Part shown: positions 41,939 to 49,853 of the stretch, piece by piece
Numbering within the stretch: the first letter of the stretch is position 1
Layout: each line of letters starts with the position of its first letter
Source of the DNA: JBKBRC01 sp046292345
GTDB taxonomy: Bacteria; Bacteroidota; Rhodothermia; Rhodothermales; Rubricoccaceae
Length of the DNA: 64,000 nucleotides
Assembly: GCA_046292345.1 (NCBI GenBank)
Contig: JBKBRC010000007.1
Span: 21,813 to 85,812, forward strand
Direction of reading: 5' to 3'
Position numbers and translations under genes: made by a program
Notes under the pieces: model-generated
What the model was told of the DNA's origin: nothing
Database searches by the model: none
Seen by the model: only the letters and a program-made list of their open reading frames with translations

Positions 41939-42637
41939 ATGGCCAGTTCGTCCGGCACGCCGACCCCGCCCGTCCCGCCGACCCCGCCCGTCCCGCCGAC
42001 CCCGCCCGTCCCGCCGACCCCGCCCGTCCCGCCGACCCCGCCGGCCCCGCCCGTCCCGCCCGCTGCGGGCGAGCCCATGCCCAGCTCGCCGCCGCTGCCT
42101 CCGGCTCCCCCGAGCGCTTCCGCGCCGCCGCTCCAGCCGCCCATCCCGGAGACGCGCCAGCTCCCGCCGCACCGCGGCAAGCTCGGCCGAATGGTGGACC
42201 ACGCCGCGGCCGTCTCGGCCGACCTGCGCGAATGGGTTGAGCTGCGCATCGCGCTTGTGCAGCGCCAGGTGCTCGACAAGCGCGACGAGGTGCTTGCCAA
42301 GAAGGACGAGGCGATCGGAATCGCCAAGCCGGCCCTCCCGGCGGCGCTGCTCGCGCTCTACCTGCTCGGCTTCGTTCTGCTCACGCTCGCCATCGGGCTC
42401 GGCTGGTGGCTGGGGCATCCGTTCTGGGGCTTCCTGATCGTGACGCTGCTGCTCGCCGTCGTCGTGGGCGCGCTAGGCGCCGTCGCCAAGAAGCGGCTCG
42501 ATGCGTTCCAGCGCACCAACGTCGAGCTCACGCGCCCGCCTGTCACCGCGGCCGATGTGCCCACGCCGCCGCAGACGCTCTCCCCGAACGAACTCACGAA
42601 CCTCGAGGCGCAGAAGGCCCGGCAGGCCGCTGCCTAG
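41939..42637 (+). CDS. Phage-holin-like/YqjE-type membrane protein
   Basis: The 232-residue protein has an N-terminal Pro-rich region of about 80 residues. It is dominated by four 18-bp-repeat-derived TPPVPP hexapeptides. Next is a short basic amphipathic segment (HRGKLGRMVDHAAAVSADLREWVELRIALVQ), then two membrane helices, ALLALYLLGFVLLTLAIGLGW and FWGFLIVTLLLAVVVGALGAV. This two-helix layout belongs to the DUF1469/phage holin family (YqjE in E. coli), found as chromosomal envelope proteins and not as evidence of a prophage. A second membrane gene follows 55 nt downstream, a pairing seen for YqjE and YqjK-like proteins. Confidence 0.85.
   Translation: MASSSGTPTPPVPPTPPVPPTPPVPPTPPVPPTPPAPPVPPAAGEPMPSSPPLPPAPPSASAPPLQPPIPETRQLPPHRGKLGRMVDHAAAVSADLREWVELRIALVQRQVLDKRDEVLAKKDEAIGIAKPALPAALLALYLLGFVLLTLAIGLGWWLGHPFWGFLIVTLLLAVVVGALGAVAKKRLDAFQRTNVELTRPPVTAADVPTPPQTLSPNELTNLEAQKARQAAA
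41963..42034 (+). repeat. 18-bp tandem repeat, 4 copies, near holin-like N-terminus
   Basis: Four perfect copies of accccgcccgtcccgccg encode Thr-Pro-Pro-Val-Pro-Pro. A degenerate fifth follows. The array begins at codon 9, in frame. Confidence 0.97.
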
Positions 42638-42692
42638 GGACCTGCGACGCCTCGCGCCGTCCACCGCGCCCCTCGCTACTCATCGCCTCTCC

Positions 42693-43307
42693 ATGTCTAC
42701 CGCCCTGCCCAGCCCGCCCGTGCGCGTCCCGGCGCGCATCGACCCGGACCATCAGTTCCGCGACCTCTCGCAGGCCGAGCTCCGCGCCCAGCTCGTGGCG
42801 CGGCAGCGCGACCTCCAGTACCACCTCGACGCGCTCCGCCGCGAGGCGACCGATCCGACAACGTTCCTCGTCGGCGGCCGGCCCGTCGTGGACGTGCTGC
42901 GCGCCAACGCGGCTCGGTACGCGGCCTTCGCGGCCGGGGGCGCGGCACTGCTCGTCGTGGGCGTCGTAGCCGTGCGCCGCCGCCGCCGGCGCCGCCGGCC
43001 CGAGCCGCTCGAGATGGCCGACATCGTGAAGGCGCAGTTCGCGCGCTTTCTGGACGAGGCCGCCGATCTGATGGCCCGTGGCGTCCCGGCCGAGAAAGCG
43101 CTCCGCCGCGCTGCCAAAGGCAAGACGCCCATGCTGTACCTTGGCGCGCCGCCCGACGCCGAGCCCCGGCGCTCGGCCGTGCGCGACGCATTCGGCGCGG
43201 CGCTCAAGACGGCGCTCGGTTTCGCGGCCAAAGCGGCCGTGGACCAGGTGACGGCGCAGGTCTCCGGCGCTGCCCGCCGCCCGGCCAGTGCGGCGCCGCC
43301 TGCGTAG
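42693..43307 (+). CDS. Hypothetical membrane protein with basic stop-transfer (YqjK-like context)
   Basis: The 204-residue protein has a coiled-coil-like first part (residues ~22-50, LSQAELRAQLVARQRDLQYHLDALRREA). A single membrane helix (FAAGGAALLVVGVVAV) is followed by a run of eight arginines. The C-terminal half contains VKAQFARFLDEAADLMARG and FGAALKTALGFAAKAAVDQV. Topology should be N-out or cytoplasmic tail after the basic run. No family is certain; position after the YqjE-type gene suggests a membrane-stress module. Its TAG stop is the first unit of a 14-bp tandem array. Confidence 0.75.
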   Translation: MSTALPSPPVRVPARIDPDHQFRDLSQAELRAQLVARQRDLQYHLDALRREATDPTTFLVGGRPVVDVLRANAARYAAFAAGGAALLVVGVVAVRRRRRRRRPEPLEMADIVKAQFARFLDEAADLMARGVPAEKALRRAAKGKTPMLYLGAPPDAEPRRSAVRDAFGAALKTALGFAAKAAVDQVTAQVSGAARRPASAAPPA

Positions 43308-43341
43308 CGCCGCTCGCGTAGCGCCGCTCGCGTAGCGCCGC
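43302..43341 (+). repeat. 14-bp tandem repeat, 3 copies, spanning a TAG stop
   Basis: Copies of gcgtagcgccgctc (third truncated by 2 bp) begin 3 bases before the stop of the 42.7-kb membrane gene. All three keep TAG. Since 14 is not divisible by three, the three TAGs fall in all three reading frames. Confidence 0.96.
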
Positions 43342-43351
43342 GGCGTCCCTG

Positions 43352-43837
43352 TTGCTCCGCCGTGCCCCCGCCAGACCAGCCGTCCGTCCCTTGGCCGCCG
43401 TCCTGCTCGCGTTCTCGCTGCTACTAGCCGCCGCCGGCCTGATGGCCGCTGACGCCATCACGGGGCACTTCTGGGCGCGCTCCGGCTGGCGCTTCGCCGT
43501 ACGCGTGGGCGTGTTCGCGTCCGCTGCCGCCTCGGGAGGCGCCCTCCTGGCGGCGCTGCCGCGCTCGGAGTGGGTGCTCGCGCTGGCGCTCGTGCCGCTG
43601 GCGGCCATCAGCTACGTGCGCTTCGCGCTGCTCGTGCGCGGACGCCTGCCGGGCTGGCGCCACGTGGCCGTGAGCGTGAGCGTGTTCGTGCTCGGCGCGC
43701 TGCTGTTCGCACTGGCCATCCCGCGTCCGCTGACGCGGGCCTACCTCCAGCAGACGCTCCACCGCGAGGCGCCTTCGGCGCCGGCCGGGCCGGAGCGCCC
43801 GATCGACCCGCGCTTCGGCCCGCCTGTGCGCGCCTGA
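43352..43837 (+). CDS. Hypothetical three-helix membrane protein
   Basis: The frame of about 160 residues has no ATG; a TTG at 43352 or 43391 is the likeliest start. Three hydrophobic helices are visible, including LAAVLLAFSLLLAAAGLMAADAI, WVLALALVPLAAISYVRFALLV and HVAVSVSVFVLGALLFALAI, plus a Pro-rich soluble tail. I recognise no family. It lies between the YqjE-type pair and adk on the same strand. The frame is well supported by codon composition; the start is uncertain. Confidence 0.55.
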   Translation: MLRRAPARPAVRPLAAVLLAFSLLLAAAGLMAADAITGHFWARSGWRFAVRVGVFASAAASGGALLAALPRSEWVLALALVPLAAISYVRFALLVRGRLPGWRHVAVSVSVFVLGALLFALAIPRPLTRAYLQQTLHREAPSAPAGPERPIDPRFGPPVRA

Positions 43838-43922
43838 GGCGCCCCGGACGCAGCGGCGGCCGCCGAGGCCGGCACCGGAGGAAGGCTATCTTGCCTGCGT
43901 CTCACCCGCTCTCCTCTCCCTG

Positions 43923-44558
43923 ATGCGCCTCGTTCTCTTCGGCCCGCCCGGCGCGGGCAAGGGCACGCAGGCCAAGCTGCTCGCCGAGCAGCACGGCCTG
44001 CGCCACCTCTCCACCGGCGACCTCTTCCGCAGCGCGATCAAGGCGCAGACGCCGCTCGGGCAGCAGGTCGAGAGCTTGCTCGCCGAGGGCAAGCTCGTCC
44101 CGGACGACGTCACGAACGGGATCGTGGCCGACGAGCTGGCCGCGCTCGACTACGACGGCTTCGTGCTCGACGGCTTCCCGCGCACCGTGGATCAGGCCGA
44201 GTGGCTGCTCGGAGAGCTCGACGCCCACGCGGCGCCGCTCACGGCCGTCGTCAGCCTGCGCGTGCCCGAGGAGGACATCGTGCAGCGCCTCTCCCGTCGC
44301 CGCACCGACGCCGAGACGGGCGCCATCTACCACCTGGACTTCAACCCGCCGCCGCCCGACGTGCCCGAGGCTCGCCTCGTGCACCGCCCGGACGACGAGC
44401 CCGAGGCCATCCGCACCCGCCTGCGCGTGTACCACGAGCAGACGCAGCCGCTCGAGTCGTTCTTCCGGACGCGCGCGCGCTTCGTGGAGGTGGACGGTAC
44501 GGGCGCCCTCGACGAGGTGCAGGCGGCCATCGCGTCGGCCATCGGCTCCGAGGCGTAA
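43923..44558 (+). CDS. adk: Adenylate kinase
   Basis: Adk interconverts ATP + AMP and 2 ADP. The 211-residue product has the P-loop FGPPGAGKGTQAKLL (from residue 6), the AMP-binding LSTGDLFRSAIK, FVLDGFPRTVDQAEWL, and the LID region RLSRRRTDAETGAIYHLDFNPPPPD with no zinc-binding cysteines. Size and motifs are those of a normal bacterial enzyme. Its TAA is directly followed by the ATG of the next gene, a prenyl synthase, so translation is probably coupled. Confidence 0.98.
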   Translation: MRLVLFGPPGAGKGTQAKLLAEQHGLRHLSTGDLFRSAIKAQTPLGQQVESLLAEGKLVPDDVTNGIVADELAALDYDGFVLDGFPRTVDQAEWLLGELDAHAAPLTAVVSLRVPEEDIVQRLSRRRTDAETGAIYHLDFNPPPPDVPEARLVHRPDDEPEAIRTRLRVYHEQTQPLESFFRTRARFVEVDGTGALDEVQAAIASAIGSEA

Positions 44559-45599
44559 ATGCAGACCGTGACCGTATCGGCCGCCGACGCGGCAGCCCGC
44601 GCGCGCGCGCTCGCCGGCACCGTCAACGAGGCGCTCGCGGCGCTGTCGCTCCCTGAGGGCCCGGCCTCGCTCTACGCGCCCGTCCGCTACGTGCTCGACG
44701 GGGGCGGCAAGCGCCTGCGCCCGGTGATCCTGCTGCTGACGGCCGAGGCCTTCGGCGGGGACGCCGCGCGCACGCGCGCCCTGCCGGCCGCCCTGGCCGT
44801 GGAGGTGTTCCACAACTTCACGCTCGTCCACGACGACATCATGGACCACGCGGCCACGCGCCGAGGCCGCCCGACCGTGCACGCCCGCTGGGACGAGCCG
44901 GCCGCCATCCTGGCCGGCGACTTCATGATGGGCCTTGCCTACGACCTGCTCGCCCGGGCGGGTCTGGAAACGCCCGGGGACAGCGCGGCCGGGCGCGGCG
45001 ACGCCCTGCGCGAGGCGCTCGCCGCGTTCCACCGCATGGTGACGCGCCTGTGCGAGGGGCAGGCCCTCGACCTGGCCTTCGAGCGCCGCCGCGACGTGAC
45101 CGTGGACGACTACCTGGCCATGATCGACGGCAAGACGGGCGCGCTGCTCGAGCTCTGCCTCGATCTCGGCGCGCTCGCCGGCGGGGCCCCGGCCGAGGCG
45201 CGCCCCGCCCTCCGCCGCGCCGGGCACGACCTCGGCCGCGCCTTCCAGATCCAGGACGACTTGCTGGACCTCACCGCGCTGCATGCCGACTGGGGCAAAA
45301 CCATCGGCGGGGACCTGGTGGAGGGCAAGAAGACGTTCCTGCTGCTTGAGACGCTCGCCTGCGCCGAGGGCGAGGAGCGCGCCTGGTTCGCGCGCGCCCT
45401 CGACGGGGGCCTGCCCGCCGCCGACGTGCCCGAGGCCCGCGCGCGCATGGAGCGCCTGGGCGTGCTCGCACGCACGGCCGCGGCCGTGGACGAGTACGCG
45501 CAGCGCGGCGTGGCCACGCTCGCCTCGGCACTGCCGCCCTCCACCGCTGCCGACGTGCTCGTCGCGCTCGCTCGCTCGCTCGCCCACCGCGCCGTCTGA
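44559..45599 (+). CDS. Polyprenyl (farnesyl/geranylgeranyl-type) diphosphate synthase
   Basis: This 346-residue prenyl chain synthase has KRLRPVILLLTAEAFGG, the first Asp motif in FTLVHDDIMDHAATRRGRPTVH, ALDLAFERRRDVTVDDYLAMIDGKTGALLEL, and the second Asp motif in FQIQDDLLDLTA with KTIGGDLVEGKKTF. The product length is likely C15-C20, since aromatic residues flank the first motif differently from the long-chain enzyme at 8.9 kb; this is tentative. It starts one codon after adk and is the second such gene in the window. Downstream are HPr and EI. Confidence 0.93.
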   Translation: MQTVTVSAADAAARARALAGTVNEALAALSLPEGPASLYAPVRYVLDGGGKRLRPVILLLTAEAFGGDAARTRALPAALAVEVFHNFTLVHDDIMDHAATRRGRPTVHARWDEPAAILAGDFMMGLAYDLLARAGLETPGDSAAGRGDALREALAAFHRMVTRLCEGQALDLAFERRRDVTVDDYLAMIDGKTGALLELCLDLGALAGGAPAEARPALRRAGHDLGRAFQIQDDLLDLTALHADWGKTIGGDLVEGKKTFLLLETLACAEGEERAWFARALDGGLPAADVPEARARMERLGVLARTAAAVDEYAQRGVATLASALPPSTAADVLVALARSLAHRAV

Positions 45600-45658
45600 G
45601 GCCGAGGCCGCACCCTCCTCTCAGGCCCGCGTCACCCCACGCAAGCCCGCGCCACTCC

Positions 45659-45928
45659 ATGATCGTCCGCGAGGTCACCGTTCGCAACCGCGCCGGCATC
45701 CACACCCGCCCGGCCTCGATGATCGTGCGCGAGGCGGCCCGCTTCGCGTCCGAGTTCTTCATCCGCAAGGACGGCTACGAGATCAATGGCAAGAGCATCA
45801 TCGGCGTGATGACGCTCGCGGCCGAGCAGGGCGCGACGCTCGAGCTGCTGTTCGAGGGGCCGGACGAGCAGGAAGCCGCCGATGCCCTCGTGGCCGTGTT
45901 CGAAAACGGTTTCGGAGAGCCCGTGTAG
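45659..45928 (+). CDS. ptsH: HPr phosphocarrier protein
   Basis: HPr carries phosphate from EI to PTS components or regulates by protein contact. The 89-residue protein has His15 in NRAGIHTRPAS and Ser46 in INGKSIIGVMTLAAEQGATL, matching the site phosphorylated by HPr kinase in species that have one. EI follows 37 nt later. No EIIA, EIIB or EIIC genes are near, so the pair may serve regulation or a remote system. The stop lies in a 16-bp duplication. Confidence 0.96.
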   Translation: MIVREVTVRNRAGIHTRPASMIVREAARFASEFFIRKDGYEINGKSIIGVMTLAAEQGATLELLFEGPDEQEAADALVAVFENGFGEPV

Positions 45929-45948
45929 GGACGAGCCCGTATAGGGAC
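45917..45948 (+). repeat. 16-bp tandem repeat, 2 copies, spanning the HPr stop
   Basis: gagcccgtgtagggac and gagcccgtatagggac both keep the TAG (gtg-tag, gta-tag). The second TAG is in a different frame because 16 is not divisible by three. Confidence 0.95.
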
Positions 45949-45965
45949 AGCGCGCACGCAGCCCC

Positions 45966-47825
45966 ATGCCTTTCGCCAAGTTTGCCCCGGACCTCCCGCC
46001 CGACGCGCCGCCGCGCGACGAGGTGCGCGTCGGCGGCATCGGCGTGGCGCCGGGCGTGGCCATCGGGCCGGCCTACCTCTACGCCGGCGGCGGCTTCCAG
46101 GCCGAGCGCGAACACCTGCCGCCGGAGGCGGTCGAGGCCGAGCTGGACCGCTTCGAGCGGGCCGTCGAGCGCAGCGAGCGCGAGCTGCGCAAGGTGATCA
46201 CGGTCGCGCGCGAGAAGCTCGGCGACGACTCGGCGCGCATCTTCGACGCGCAGCTGCTCGTCCTGCGCGACGCCGCCTTCTACGACGCCACGCGCGCGCT
46301 CGTGCGCGAGCAGCGCATGGGCGCCGGGTGGGCGGCGCAGAGCGTGCTCTCCGAGCACCGCCGCCGCCTCGAGGCCAGTCCGAGCCCCGCCCTGCGCGAG
46401 CGCGCGGCCGACTTCCTCGACGTGCAGAACCGCGTCCTGCGCAACCTCCAGCAGGGCCGCGCGCTCTCGCGCATCGACGAGGCGCACGTCGTCGTGGCCG
46501 AGCAACTCTCCGCGGCCGACATCCTGCTCTTCAGCCGCCACGGCGTGCTCGGCTGCGTGATCGACTTCGGCGGGCCGACGAGCCACGTGGCCATCATGGC
46601 GCGCGCGCTCGGCGTGCCGGCCGTCGTGAGCCTGCACGGCCTGAGCGCCGCCGTCCGGGCCGGCGACCTGCTCGTCTGCGACGGCTTCTCGGGCACGGTC
46701 GTCGCGCGGCCGACCGAGGAGACGCTCGCCTACTACCGCGCCAAGCAGGCCCGCTTCGAGCGCCTGCGCCAGGAGCGCGAGGCGGTCGCAGCGGCGCCGG
46801 GCGAGACCGCGGACGGCCGCCGCGTCGTGCTGCAGGCCAACGTCGAGTTCCGGGAGGAATTCCCGATGCTGCACGCCTACGGCGCCGAGGGCATCGGCCT
46901 GTTCCGCACCGAGATGCTCTTCCTCGCGCAGGGCCGCAGCCTGGGCGAGGAGGAGCAGTTCGCCGTCTACCGCGACGCGCTCCGCGCCGCCGTGCCGCAC
47001 CCGGTCACGTTTCGCCTGCTCGACCTCGGCGGCGACAAGGTGCTCCCGCTCGCCCGCCGCGAGGGCAACCCCATGCTCGGCTGGCGCGGCCTGCGCATCC
47101 TGCTCGACAAGCCGGACCTGCTGCGCCCGCAGCTGCGCGCGCTCCTGCGCGCCGCTGCCGAGACCGGCGAGGCGCGCCTGCTGCTGCCGATGGTCTCGGC
47201 CGTGAGCGAGGTCCGCCTTTTCCGGCGTCTGCTCGAAGACACCTGCCGCGACCTCGAGGCCGAGGGCGTCCGCCACGAGCGCCACGTGCGCGTGGGCATC
47301 ATGGTCGAGGTCCCCTCGGTGGCGCTGCTTGCCGAGCGCTTCGCCCGCCACGTGGACTTCTTCTCGATCGGCTCGAACGACCTGACGCAGTTCACGCTCG
47401 CCGTGGACCGCGGCAACGACCTCGTGGCGGCGCTCTACCAGGAACTGCACCCCTCGGTGCTCGCGCTCGTGGCGCGCACCGTCGAGGCGGGGCATGCGGC
47501 CGGCGTGTCGGTCAGCCTCTGCGGCGAGATGGCCGCCGATCCGCGCGTGACCCCGCTGCTGATCGGGCTAGGCGTGGACGCGCTCTCGGTCTCGCCGGCC
47601 TACCTCACGCTCGTCAAGCGCGTCGTGCGCGCGTGCAGCTTCGCCGAGGCGCAGGCGCTCGCCGCGCGCGTGCTCCGGCAGGAGGACGCCGCGAGCGTGC
47701 GCCGCATCCTGGACCATTTCCTCGCCTGCCACACGCCCGAGCTGGCGGCCCTGCTCGGCCCCGACGCCTCCGGGCCCGCCCCCTCGGACGCCGACCCGGC
47801 GCCGCCCGCCGTCGAACCCGCCTGA
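45966..47825 (+). CDS. ptsI: Phosphoenolpyruvate-protein phosphotransferase (EI)
   Basis: EI transfers phosphate from PEP to HPr. The 619-residue protein has an N-terminal HPr-binding and swivel domain with the catalytic His207 in FGGPTSHVAIMARALGVPAVV, the PEP-binding region GAEGIGLFRTEMLFLAQGR, and IGSNDLTQFTLAVDRGNDLVA. The conserved Cys region near SLCGEMAADPRVTPLLIGLG is also present. It is about 40 residues longer than common EI, with short extensions at both ends (MPFAKFAPDLPPDAPP at the start). It is downstream of HPr by 37 nt. Confidence 0.97.
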   Translation: MPFAKFAPDLPPDAPPRDEVRVGGIGVAPGVAIGPAYLYAGGGFQAEREHLPPEAVEAELDRFERAVERSERELRKVITVAREKLGDDSARIFDAQLLVLRDAAFYDATRALVREQRMGAGWAAQSVLSEHRRRLEASPSPALRERAADFLDVQNRVLRNLQQGRALSRIDEAHVVVAEQLSAADILLFSRHGVLGCVIDFGGPTSHVAIMARALGVPAVVSLHGLSAAVRAGDLLVCDGFSGTVVARPTEETLAYYRAKQARFERLRQEREAVAAAPGETADGRRVVLQANVEFREEFPMLHAYGAEGIGLFRTEMLFLAQGRSLGEEEQFAVYRDALRAAVPHPVTFRLLDLGGDKVLPLARREGNPMLGWRGLRILLDKPDLLRPQLRALLRAAAETGEARLLLPMVSAVSEVRLFRRLLEDTCRDLEAEGVRHERHVRVGIMVEVPSVALLAERFARHVDFFSIGSNDLTQFTLAVDRGNDLVAALYQELHPSVLALVARTVEAGHAAGVSVSLCGEMAADPRVTPLLIGLGVDALSVSPAYLTLVKRVVRACSFAEAQALAARVLRQEDAASVRRILDHFLACHTPELAALLGPDASGPAPSDADPAPPAVEPA

Positions 47826-47888
47826 CCTCCCACTGTTCTACTCCCTTCCCTCTACCTCTTTCCTTCCCAACGCCTCGTCCTTCCTGCC

Positions 47889-48938
47889 ATGCCTGAGCCG
47901 CTCCTTACTTCCGACACGCTCGACCCCTCCGACATGCGCGGTGCCATCGCCGCCTTCCCAGAGCACCTCCACGAAGGCTGGACACGCGGCGCTGCCGCCG
48001 ACGCGCTGGGCTACGACGGCCTCGGCGGCGTCGTCGTGCTGGGTATGGGCGGCTCGGCCATCGGCGGCGACCTCGTGCGCGCGCTCTGCGAGCCCTCGGC
48101 GCCGGTGCCGTTTCTGGTCAACCGGGCCTACGGGCTTCCGGCATGGGTGGACGCGCGCACGCTCGTCGTGGCGAGCAGCTACTCGGGCGGCACCGAGGAG
48201 ACGCTGAGCGCCTACGACGAGGCCACCGCGCGCGGTGCGCGCGTCGTCGCGGTCACGTCGGGCGGGGAGCTTGCCGCGCGGGCCGAGGCGGCCGGGCAGC
48301 CGGTCATCATGATCCCCGGAGGGCTGCAGCCGCGCGCCGCGCTCGGCTACTCGCTCGGCGTGCTGCTGCGCCTGGCCCGCGCCGCCGGGCTGCTCGAGCT
48401 CTCGGACGACGACTACGCCGAGGCGCGCGAGGCGGCCCGCCTGCGCGCGGCGCTCTACGACGCCGACGACCGCGCCAACTACGCGCGCGAGATCTCGGGC
48501 GCTCTCGTGGGGCACCTGCCGCTCGTCTACACGGGGGTGGGCCTGCTCGAGCCGGTGGGGCTGCGCTGGCGCACGCAGATCCACGAAAACGCCAAGCACC
48601 CGGCCTACGGCAACGTCTTCCCGGAGCTGAACCATAATGAGATCATGGGCTTCGAAGCCGCGCCGCCCGAGCTGCTCTCCCGCATGGTGGTGCTCGTGCT
48701 GCGCGACCGCGAGGACCACGCGCAGGTGCAGCGCCGCTTCGAGCGCACGCGCGAACTGCTCGCGCGCCACGTCGCCGGCTGGCGCGAGATCGACGCGGAG
48801 GGCGAGGGCCGCCTCGGGCGCATGCTCTCACTCATTCAACTCGGCGACGCGGTCAGCTTCTGGCTCGCCGCGCGCAAGCGCGTCGACCCGACGCCCGTCG
48901 ACACGATCCAGCAGCTCAAAGCCGCGCTGGCCGGCTGA
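47889..48938 (+). CDS. Bifunctional phosphoglucose/phosphomannose isomerase (SIS type)
   Basis: The 349-residue protein belongs to the small, archaeal-type PGI/PMI family that interconverts fructose-6-phosphate with glucose- or mannose-6-phosphate. It has two SIS domains: GVVVLGMGGSAIGGDLVRAL and VVASSYSGGTEETLSAYDEA in the first, IPGGLQPRAALGYSLGVLL in the linker. HENAKHPAYGNVFPELNHNEIMGF, the catalytic Glu/His region, lies in the second. It ends DTIQQLKAAL. A 63-nt C/T-rich leader precedes it after EI. With zwf and pgl elsewhere in the window it would supply the glucose-6-phosphate pool. Confidence 0.95.
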   Translation: MPEPLLTSDTLDPSDMRGAIAAFPEHLHEGWTRGAAADALGYDGLGGVVVLGMGGSAIGGDLVRALCEPSAPVPFLVNRAYGLPAWVDARTLVVASSYSGGTEETLSAYDEATARGARVVAVTSGGELAARAEAAGQPVIMIPGGLQPRAALGYSLGVLLRLARAAGLLELSDDDYAEAREAARLRAALYDADDRANYAREISGALVGHLPLVYTGVGLLEPVGLRWRTQIHENAKHPAYGNVFPELNHNEIMGFEAAPPELLSRMVVLVLRDREDHAQVQRRFERTRELLARHVAGWREIDAEGEGRLGRMLSLIQLGDAVSFWLAARKRVDPTPVDTIQQLKAALAG

Positions 48939-48949
48939 GCCCGCGCGCG

Positions 48950-49462
48950 TCAGAAGATGAGCCCGGCGCGCACCGGCAGCACGATCGTCGTCTCCCGCTG
49001 CCCGACGACGAGCGACGGGTTGACCTCGATGTAGAACGACGTCTCGCTCATCGGCACGGCCCAGCCGTAGCCGACGTGCACCGTCGGGCCGCCGCCCGAG
49101 CCGTCGAGCGGCAAAAAGCCGCCGAAGCCGCCCATCACATAGCGCGCCGTCTCCCCACGCCCGATCGTGGCGATGGCGCCCACCTGCGGGTTGAACACGT
49201 ACGTGGCGTCGTCGCGTCCGCGGAACAGCTGCGCCGCCAGGCCGAGGTCGCCCGCGACCGAGACGTCCGCGTTGACCGGCAGCGCCGCGCGGGCGCGCAC
49301 GCCGAGCGCGAGGCCGCTCGGGAGCAGGCGCTGCCCCGGCGGCGTCGCCACGAGGTCGAAGCCTGCGCCGAGCCGCGGCGGCGTCGAGCCATAGCTGCGG
49401 GCGGTTTGTGCGGCGGAGGGAAGGGCAACAAGCACGAGCGCGGCGGCGAGCAGCAGGCGCAT
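48950..49462 (-). CDS. Outer-membrane beta-barrel protein
   Basis: From the innermost ATG the product is 170 residues: a signal peptide (MRLLLAAALVLVALPSAAQ) followed by short beta strands rich in Gly and aromatic residues, ending in PVRAGLIF with C-terminal Phe. That is a pattern of small barrels in the outer membrane. I recognise no specific family. Upstream are at least four more in-frame copies of MRLLLS encoded by an 18-bp array, each with an ATG, so the signal peptide may start earlier and be longer. Any of these could initiate. No Shine-Dalgarno precedes any copy. Confidence 0.82.
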   Translation of the reverse strand: MRLLLAAALVLVALPSAAQTARSYGSTPPRLGAGFDLVATPPGQRLLPSGLALGVRARAALPVNADVSVAGDLGLAAQLFRGRDDATYVFNPQVGAIATIGRGETARYVMGGFGGFLPLDGSGGGPTVHVGYGWAVPMSETSFYIEVNPSLVVGQRETTIVLPVRAGLIF

Positions 49463-49727
49463 CGAGAGCAGCAGGCGCATCGAGAGCAGCAGGCGCATCG
49501 AGAGCAGCAGGCGCATCGAGAGCAGCAGGCGCATCGANNNNNNNNNNNNNNNNNNNNNNNNNNNNNNNNNNNNNNNNNNNNNNNNNNNNNNNNNNNNNNN
49601 NNNNNNNNNNNNNNNNNNNNNNNNNNNNNNNNNNNNNGAGCAGCAGGCGCATCGAGAGCAGCAGGCGCATCGAGAGCAGCAGGCGCATCGAGAGCAGCAG
49701 GCGCATCGAGAGCAGCAGGCGCATCGA
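49448..49727 (-). repeat. 18-bp tandem repeat with at least 5 copies, repeating an ATG, interrupted by an N gap
   Basis: The plus-strand unit is gagcagcaggcgcatcga. Five perfect copies lie at 49448-49537 and five at 49638-49727, with 100 Ns between (49538-49637). The overlap of the two sides cannot exceed 90 bp, so the true copy number is at least five and unknown. On the sense strand every copy encodes Met-Arg-Leu-Leu-Leu-Ser. From 49728 to 49853 I see nothing but a noncoding leader to the next plus-strand gene. Confidence 0.95.
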
Positions 49728-49853
49728 AGACGAGAAGCGAGGGCGAGAAGCGAAAACAGCGAAGAGGGGAAATTGCAGGAATACCCGGCAGCGGAGCGCC
49801 TGGAACGGCGCTATCCTGCGTTTCGTGCCAAGTTACCCTCGCGCTTCCGCCGC

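Noticed and set aside
41939..42637. Prophage holin
   Set aside because: The family includes chromosomal YqjE-type proteins. No phage lysis, capsid or integrase gene is near.
8857..45599. The two polyprenyl synthases as recent duplicates
   Set aside because: Their flanking motifs and residues around the first Asp motif differ clearly. Two functionally distinct synthases are usual in quinone-making bacteria.
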